Source: Armatimonadota bacterium (GTDB taxonomy: Bacteria; Armatimonadota; Armatimonadia; Armatimonadales; Armatimonadaceae). From it: a stretch of 10,762 nt of DNA. Made by a program: the position numbers and the translations under genes. Below, in pieces: positions 6,584 to 10,762 of this stretch; position 1 is the first letter of the stretch; every line of letters starts with the position of its first letter. The DNA is taken from contig JACMIS010000543.1 in assembly GCA_014381035.1 (NCBI GenBank), positions 1 through 10,762 of the forward strand, written 5' to 3'. The notes below the pieces were generated by a model that was not told the origin of the DNA, searched no databases, and worked only from the letters and a program-made list of their open reading frames with translations.

Positions 6584-7480
6584 ATGAAAAATCCGTCCAC
6601 GAATAATCGCGCCCGTCGCGCATTCACGCTGATCGAACTGCTCGTCGTTATCGCCATTATCGCGATCCTTGCCGCGATATTATTTCCTGTTTTTGCACAG
6701 GCACGAGAGAAGGCACGTCAGTCCACCTGCCTATCGAACGAGAAGCAGCTCGGTCTCGCGATCCTCGGCTATGTGCAGGATTACGACGAAACGTTCCCCC
6801 CGGCGAACGTACCCTCGCCGCCGAGCGCGTTAGCCGGGACGACCAACCCGCGCCTGCACTGGTACGCCCTCGTCGAGCCGTATGTGAAAGGCGGATACAA
6901 CCGCACCGACGCCAGTTCCGTTGTGTCGGGAAGCACTACCACGGCGGGTAAGAGCATCAGCGTCTATTTCTGCCCGAACTACGACAAGCCGTATCGCGCG
7001 TTCGGGGTCAATCCGTCGTGGAGCTATGTGCTGAATGGCAACTACGCTCCACCCCGCGCCCAGAACGAGACCGCACCAGACATTCCGGTCGAGTGGGCAG
7101 AACAACCGATAGGGACGCTCGCCGATCTGAAGGCACCTGCGAACGTAGTCGCGGTCGCGGAGGGGGCGGGACAACGCGTCTATACGATGGGCAACGATAC
7201 GAACGACTATACCGACCCGCGCACCGGCAATGTGCTGACCTATGCGATAACAAATCCGGTCAAAGACAACTCGCTGACATACGTCTATGCCCGTGACCGC
7301 CACAGCGGCGGGGCGAACCATCTGCTTTTCGACGGTCACGCGAAATGGTTCAAGGCACCGAACGGTAACTTCACCAAGGGCGCGACGTACATCGACGACA
7401 TCCCTGTGGCAGGGACCAGAGGGGTCGCTTACCGACAGAGCATTGCGCCAAACGCGCAGGCGTGGTTCCGCGAGGATTAA
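6584..7480 (+). CDS. Prepilin-like DUF1559 family protein
   Basis: Type IV pilin/pseudopilin-like membrane or surface protein. The N-terminus has a short basic leader, then A-FTLIE (cleavage expected between A13 and F14, glutamate at +5) and a hydrophobic helix [35 protein letters not shown] and a C-terminal H-x9-DG motif (H240 to D250-G251) mark the DUF1559-type family expanded in Armatimonadota, Planctomycetes and Verrucomicrobia. Its function is unknown; the globular part may have a pseudopilin-like fold. The frame is open further upstream into ssuD, but the hallmark N-terminus and AAGAAAGG at 6566-6573 fix ATG 6584. It starts 16 nt after ssuD and stops 3 nt before ssuA, so it is almost surely translated from the same mRNA. 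Confidence 0.9.
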   Translation: MKNPSTNNRARRAFTLIELLVVIAIIAILAAILFPVFAQAREKARQSTCLSNEKQLGLAILGYVQDYDETFPPANVPSPPSALAGTTNPRLHWYALVEPYVKGGYNRTDASSVVSGSTTTAGKSISVYFCPNYDKPYRAFGVNPSWSYVLNGNYAPPRAQNETAPDIPVEWAEQPIGTLADLKAPANVVAVAEGAGQRVYTMGNDTNDYTDPRTGNVLTYAITNPVKDNSLTYVYARDRHSGGANHLLFDGHAKWFKAPNGNFTKGATYIDDIPVAGTRGVAYRQSIAPNAQAWFRED

Positions 7481-7483
7481 CAC

Positions 7484-8563
7484 ATGGCAGTTTTCAACAA
7501 CATACCGCTTCGTCTACTGGCTCTTATCCTTCTCGCCTTTGTAGGGAGCGGTTGCGGGCAACGACGCCACTCCTCAGGGGAAGCGGGGGGAGCTTTCACT
7601 TCCCCTGCGACCGGTGTCCGTCAAGTTATCCGTATCGGGTATCAGAAGTCGGGGGCGATGGATGTTCTGCGTTTGAAAGGCGACCTGGAAAAGAAACTTG
7701 CGCCGCTCGGTGTCGGAGTCGAGTGGATCAACTTCGCCGCCGGTCCGCAAACGCTGGAAGCACTCGCGGTCGGGAGTGTGGATTTCAGCAGTATGGGGGA
7801 CGCTCCGTTGATATTCGCGCAAGCCGCGAATATCCCTCTGGTATATGTGGCAAACACACCGCCGGGAGACGGGGCAAGCCGCGCGATTCTGGTCCCCCCG
7901 GATAGCAAAATACGCTCCATTACCGATTTGAAAGGAAAGCGCATCGGCATACAAAAAGGCACGGGAACCCATAATTTTTTGGTGCAAGCCTTGTCCAAGG
8001 GGAGAGTACCGTATAGTGCCATCCGACCGCAATATCTTGCCCCGGCGGATGGGCGTGTCGCGTTCGAGTCTGGCACGATTGACGCATGGGCGATCTGGGA
8101 CCCGTATCTTGCCGCCGCCGAGCAGGACATGAAGGCGCGAGTGATTGTGGACGGTAGCGGTATCATTTCCGCCGGAGGATTCTATGTGTCCATCCGGCCG
8201 TTCGCGGTGAACCACCCGGAATGGATTCGGGTTACTCTCACCGAGATCGAGAAAGCGAGTATCTGGTCTCGTGACCATCCGCACGAAGCTGCCGTACTGC
8301 TCGCGCCATCTATGGGGGTAAGCGTAGACAAGCTGGAGGCGATACAAAAGCGCACCCGCAAAGGCAAACGATATATCGGTTATCGCCCGATAGATGACGA
8401 AGTGGTGCGGACTCAGCAAGAGGTGGCGGAGAATTTCTACCGCATCGGTCTGCTCCCGAGAAAGGTAGACGTGAAAACCGGGCTACTGACAAAAGAGCAG
8501 TACGCTGCACTCCTGCCACCCATCGATTCGGATCGTGAAGCAGTCGCGAGCGCAGTACGATAA
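7484..8563 (+). CDS. ssuA: Sulfonate ABC transporter substrate-binding protein, SsuA/TauA type
   Basis: Periplasmic-side binding protein delivering aliphatic sulfonates to an SsuBC-type ABC importer. Residues 8-23 are a hydrophobic export signal ending FVGSGC; Cys24 could be lipidated, although the lipobox is atypical (G at -3). The fold begins at IRIGYQKSG (50-58). Family blocks follow: SVDFSSMGDAPLIFAQAANIP, ITDLKGKRIGIQKGTGTHNFL and DAWAIWDPYLAAAE (W205-Y208). Length 359 is normal for a lipoprotein member. GAGGA at 7472-7476 gives a good ribosome binding site inside the end of the preceding gene. Linkage to ssuD supports sulfonate as ligand rather than nitrate or taurine, but ligand choice cannot be read from sequence alone. 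Permease and ATPase genes are absent downstream. Confidence 0.9.
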   Translation: MAVFNNIPLRLLALILLAFVGSGCGQRRHSSGEAGGAFTSPATGVRQVIRIGYQKSGAMDVLRLKGDLEKKLAPLGVGVEWINFAAGPQTLEALAVGSVDFSSMGDAPLIFAQAANIPLVYVANTPPGDGASRAILVPPDSKIRSITDLKGKRIGIQKGTGTHNFLVQALSKGRVPYSAIRPQYLAPADGRVAFESGTIDAWAIWDPYLAAAEQDMKARVIVDGSGIISAGGFYVSIRPFAVNHPEWIRVTLTEIEKASIWSRDHPHEAAVLLAPSMGVSVDKLEAIQKRTRKGKRYIGYRPIDDEVVRTQQEVAENFYRIGLLPRKVDVKTGLLTKEQYAALLPPIDSDREAVASAVR

Positions 8564-8575
8564 CTCCGTATTCTT

Positions 8576-8601
8576 TCCTTGCCGTTCCCGAACGGCAAGG
8601 A
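8576..8601 (+). terminator. Hairpin after ssuA, no U-tract
   Basis: TCCTTGCCGTT (8576-8586) and AACGGCAAGGA (8591-8601) form a perfect 11-bp stem with loop CCCG, 12 nt after the ssuA stop. Downstream the plus strand is A-rich (AAAAGAAAGATAAAG) rather than T-rich, so it is not a classical intrinsic terminator. It could mark the operon 3' end as an RNA-stabilising hairpin. Confidence 0.5.
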
Positions 8602-8624
8602 CAAAAGAAAGATAAAGAAAATAA

Positions 8625-8639
8625 TTAACGTGAATTCGG
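8625..8639 (+). repeat. IS982 left terminal inverted repeat
   Basis: TTAACGTGAATTCGG, the exact reverse complement of 9629-9643. The match stops at 8640. Confidence 0.9.
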
Positions 8640-8644
8640 GATAA

Positions 8645-8699
8645 GACAGACTTTTCGATAAAATTGAGTTACCACACCTAATCTAAAGAAAAGCCTGTC
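8645..8699 (+). promoter_or_regulatory. Inverted repeat in the transposase leader
   Basis: GACAGACTTTT (8645-8655) and AAAAGCCTGTC (8689-8699) are complementary except for one position. The 3' arm ends one base before the transposase ATG at 8701. In a transcript reading in from outside the element, the arms would pair and bury the translation start, as known for IS10 and IS50. A promoter inside the loop would escape this. This role is inferred from position only. Confidence 0.4.
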
Positions 8700-8700
8700 C

Positions 8701-9627
8701 ATGTCCATTTTACTCGATTCGCTTGCCCTGACAGAACTGTTTTGCAAAGTCGATGATTTCTGCCAGCAGGAAGTGGCGACGAAAGATACCATAAAGCCGT
8801 GTTTACCCCTATTGCAACCGATGATTCGCCGTCGTAATCGCTCCCGTTCCTTATGCCAGTCTGAAATATTGACCCTTTTGATTGCCTTTCACCAGTCAAA
8901 CTACCGAACCTTTAAGGCATTCTATACAGGGCATGTTTGCCTGTATTGGAGGAAGGAATTTCCTGGTCTGGTTTCCTACCAACGCTTCATAGAATGGATG
9001 CCATCTGCCCTTGCTCCTCTACTGGCTTATCTACGCTCGCTCTTTGCAAAATGTAGTGGGATTACCTTTGTAGATTCGACAGACTTACCTGTTTGTGACA
9101 ATCATCGGATTCACCAACACAAAGTCTTCATAGGACTTGCCAAGCGCGGCAAAACAAGTACAGGCTGGTTCTTTGGGTTCAAACTTCATCTCATTATCGA
9201 CGAGAAAGGGCAATTATTGGACATATCGCTAACCGCAGGAAATGTAGATGACCGAGCACCGATTCCAAAGTTCGCCAAGAACCTCTTTGGTAAACTCGTT
9301 GGCGACAAAGGTTATCTGTCCGCGAAATTGTCAGAGCGATTATTGACAGAAAATGGGGTGCACTTACTGACAAAATTGCGAGACAAGATGAAGTCTGTCG
9401 CTCTGACGAACCTTTGGGATAATCTTCTGCTAAGAAAGCGAGCCGTGATCGAGAGTGTTGTCGACCAACTTAAGAATATTTCTCAGGTGCAGCACACAAG
9501 ACATCGCAGTGTAAATGGCTTTTTGGTCAATCTTGTTAGCGCGTTGATCGCTTACTGCCATCAGCCAAAGAAACCATCGTTACTTTCCAAGGATAGCAAT
9601 GGAGAGATGATTCTTAACCTTGCTTAA
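8701..9627 (+). CDS. IS982-family transposase
   Basis: DDE transposase catalysing movement of the enclosing element. The N-terminal region has the IS982 pattern: VDDFC, then [24 protein letters not shown] and FKAFY. Candidate catalytic residues are D125 ([10 protein letters not shown]), D202 (GDKGYLS) and E251 ([12 protein letters not shown]), the last within the K/R-x6-E-type signature. Length of 308 residues is near the family norm and the frame is uninterrupted, so it may be active. Codon use is more AT-rich than in serC, ftsY or ssuD, consistent with acquisition from elsewhere. The stop codon is one base from the right inverted repeat. Confidence 0.93.
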   Translation: MSILLDSLALTELFCKVDDFCQQEVATKDTIKPCLPLLQPMIRRRNRSRSLCQSEILTLLIAFHQSNYRTFKAFYTGHVCLYWRKEFPGLVSYQRFIEWMPSALAPLLAYLRSLFAKCSGITFVDSTDLPVCDNHRIHQHKVFIGLAKRGKTSTGWFFGFKLHLIIDEKGQLLDISLTAGNVDDRAPIPKFAKNLFGKLVGDKGYLSAKLSERLLTENGVHLLTKLRDKMKSVALTNLWDNLLLRKRAVIESVVDQLKNISQVQHTRHRSVNGFLVNLVSALIAYCHQPKKPSLLSKDSNGEMILNLA

Positions 9628-9628
9628 A

Positions 9629-9643
9629 CCGAATTCACGTTAA
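9629..9643 (-). repeat. IS982 right terminal inverted repeat
   Basis: CCGAATTCACGTTAA on the plus strand, the exact reverse complement of 8625-8639. Confidence 0.9.
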
Positions 9644-9676
9644 GATAGCAGAAAATGTCTTTGCGGTGCGCATTTG

Positions 9677-9814
9677 TTACACCGGTTCCTGACTGTTCTG
9701 TTCGCCGTCAGAGGAAAGGAGGGTCGCGACGCCTTCCACCACTGTTTCCAGATGCACTGGTCGTCCCCAGAGTTTATAGACGGCTTTTAGGGTTTTGCCA
9801 GTGACTACGAGCGG
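9677..9814 (-). pseudogene. C-terminal fragment of a SpoVR-like protein
   Basis: Reading leftward, about 45 codons end at a stop at 9677-9679. They contain VTGKTLKAVYKLWGRPVHLE, which I recognise as resembling the C-terminus of SpoVR-family proteins, where a K/R-LWG-x-x-V-x-LE block lies close to the end. There is no start codon and an in-frame TAA stops the frame at 9815-9817, so only the tail survives. The 5' part is replaced at about 9797-9805 by transposase sequence on the opposite strand. The family assignment comes from memory of the motif and is moderate; that this is a gene remnant is more secure. Confidence 0.5.
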
Positions 9815-9934
9815 TTACCAGAAACGTTGGCAGGGTTGCATTTGGCGGTATTTGAAGGACTGATGCTGGTCAAAGCCAGCGTGAAGGGCTTGATCCTACC
9901 ATCTTTACACGCCAAAGTTCATAACACGTTCTGA
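9791..9934 (+). pseudogene. C-terminal fragment of a DDE transposase
   Basis: The frame from 9791 to the TGA at 9932-9934 reads GFASDYERLPETLAGLHLAV and continues FEGLMLVKASVK. The DYERLPET-x-AGLH-x-x-x-F-x-x-LML pattern is typical of the C-terminal end of IS4/IS5-type DDE transposases, just after the catalytic glutamate helix. A TAG at 9788-9790 and the absence of any upstream similarity show that the catalytic core is missing. It is an old insertion-sequence remnant joined to the SpoVR-like tail. Its 3' end overlaps the 3' end of the convergent Crp-type gene by about 14 nt. The exact IS family cannot be resolved. Confidence 0.55.
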
Positions 9935-10761
9935 GTGTCAGAAAGATTTTGCCAATACTTATTAAGTGATTCGCGGGAGTCATCGTTGCTTAATCTTATA
10001 TAAAAGCAGCGAGAGTTTCCATTTCCACCGCAACTTTGGGCTTCGGTACGATCTCGCTCGTTCATTGCCCCCTTTCTGTCAAAACCTTTAAGGGAAAGTA
10101 TTCTTCTACTCTCCAACTCACGAAGGCACATCCTGACATCTTTGGAACTCACATTCGCATGCATGTGAATTACGTCATATGTCGTAGCCATTTCCGTGCT
10201 CAATGGGTTTGACATGAACCACTTATGCAACCAATATGCGATACGTCCTCCCTTACTCAGTTGCGATGTAAAAATCTTATTTCGAACTATAACATATAAA
10301 CTCTCCGCCAGCGATCTATACAACGCCACAGCAATGGTAGGCGATTGGACGAGACCGAGAAACTGTTTTCTATCGAAGAATAACACCTCACACTGTGTTT
10401 TGGTTTCATTGGTATGCAGGGCAGGAATTGGTTGTTTGGATAAAATTTCCAACGCGCCAATTATGTCAGTGTAAGGGTCATCTATACCCATACTGGCAAT
10501 CTCGCCGGTTTTCACTATTGGTTTATAGTATCCCTGTATCTTTCCTTTGAGCAGGATGAAAGCATAATCAACATTTTTATTTTGTTCGGTTAACTTAACT
10601 CTAGGGGCAATCGTTGCCTTCCAACATGAGCCTACAATTTGTTGATAATCTCCTTCACTCAGTCCATCAAAGGGCTTAAATCGTTTGATATCTTCAACTA
10701 CAGCTTGCTTAACAGCCTTATCGCCCCTATAGTTAAGGACATCTTTCAGAAAAGCTGGCAA
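9919..10761 (-). CDS. Crp/Fnr-type regulator, 5' end at window edge
   Basis: Cytosolic DNA-binding regulator with a Crp-like plan. A cyclic-nucleotide-binding-like beta-barrel spans about 28-135 (FKPFDGLSEGDYQQI, AFILLKGKIQGYY, DIIGALEILSKQP, EVLFFDRKQFLGLV). A long dimerisation helix follows (about 140-165), then a C-terminal winged helix-turn-helix (about 190-225: DVIHMHANVSSKDVRMCLRELESRRIL). The phosphate-binding RSA/RTA motif of cAMP-binding members is absent, so the signal may differ or be lost. The frame starts with TTG at the very edge of the window; a real start may lie outside. The last residues, NVL after SDTQ, are encoded in sequence overlapping the transposase remnant, so the native C-terminus may be altered. 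The gene is visibly AT-richer than the left half. Confidence 0.75.
   Translation of the reverse strand: MPAFLKDVLNYRGDKAVKQAVVEDIKRFKPFDGLSEGDYQQIVGSCWKATIAPRVKLTEQNKNVDYAFILLKGKIQGYYKPIVKTGEIASMGIDDPYTDIIGALEILSKQPIPALHTNETKTQCEVLFFDRKQFLGLVQSPTIAVALYRSLAESLYVIVRNKIFTSQLSKGGRIAYWLHKWFMSNPLSTEMATTYDVIHMHANVSSKDVRMCLRELESRRILSLKGFDRKGAMNERDRTEAQSCGGNGNSRCFYIRLSNDDSRESLNKYWQNLSDTQNVL
9929..9943. terminator. Small hairpin between convergent ends
   Basis: TTCTGA and TCAGAA form a perfect 6-bp stem with loop GTG, followed on the plus strand by AGATTTT. It sits where the transposase remnant and the Crp-type gene converge. It is short and could equally be an end sequence left by the old insertion. 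Confidence 0.2.
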
Positions 10762-10762
10762 T

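Larger units (their letters stand above)
8625..9643 (+). mobile_element. IS982-family insertion sequence, apparently complete
   Basis: A 1019-bp element bounded by perfect 15-bp terminal inverted repeats and holding one intact transposase gene. Length and single-ORF organisation fit IS982. The terminal TTAA occurs at both outer ends and is palindromic, so it could be the last bases of the repeats or a 4-bp target duplication; no longer direct repeat is seen in the flanks. Intact ends and ORF suggest a recent insertion. It lies between the ssu unit and a zone of older gene fragments. Confidence 0.9.

Noticed and set aside
7574..8419. Long minus-strand frame across ssuA
   Set aside because: It is the shadow of a clear substrate-binding protein gene and shows no recognisable motif.
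8576..8601. Classical Rho-independent terminator after ssuA
   Set aside because: The stem is strong, but no T-tract follows on either strand, so it is listed only as a hairpin.

Overview
The window looks like a chromosomal piece of a moderately GC-rich Gram-negative-type bacterium, probably Armatimonadota or a neighbouring lineage. That placement is an inference from the DUF1559-type prepilin-like protein ([36 protein letters not shown] N-terminus plus an H-x9-DG motif), a family expanded in Armatimonadota, Planctomycetes and Verrucomicrobia. The housekeeping genes serC and ftsY are complete. No rRNA, tRNA or CRISPR array was seen.

Left part (1-4840): a repeat-rich intergenic stretch is followed by serC (serine biosynthesis), a small uncharacterised HEAT-like ORF and a secreted sialate-O-acetylesterase-type SGNH hydrolase. 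These are rightward. They meet leftward ftsY (signal recognition particle receptor) across a 13-bp hairpin. ftsY appears to have an almost leaderless transcript.

Centre (4860-8620): this is the most interesting part. Divergent from ftsY lies a consensus sigma-70 promoter (TTGACA-N18-TATAAT). Downstream come a 26-codon ORF containing YCCCRCW, a strong 13-bp intrinsic terminator with a U-tract, about 240 nt of structured leader, and then ssuD (alkanesulfonate monooxygenase), a prepilin-like gene and ssuA (sulfonate-binding protein), tightly spaced as one transcription unit. The layout fits a cysteine-sensing transcription attenuator controlling sulfonate sulfur scavenging: charged tRNA-Cys would report sulfur sufficiency, and the operon releases sulfite from organosulfonates when sulfur is short. 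The ABC permease and ATPase (SsuC/SsuB) are not in the window. SsuD lacks the Cys and the N-terminal His conserved at the E. coli active site.

Right part (8620-10762): a complete IS982-family insertion sequence with 15-bp perfect terminal inverted repeats follows the ssu unit. Next come two broken genes abutting each other: the C-terminus of a SpoVR-like protein (minus strand) and the C-terminus of a DDE transposase (plus strand). Last is an AT-richer Crp/Fnr-type regulator running off the right edge. This end looks like an accessory, transposon-scarred region.
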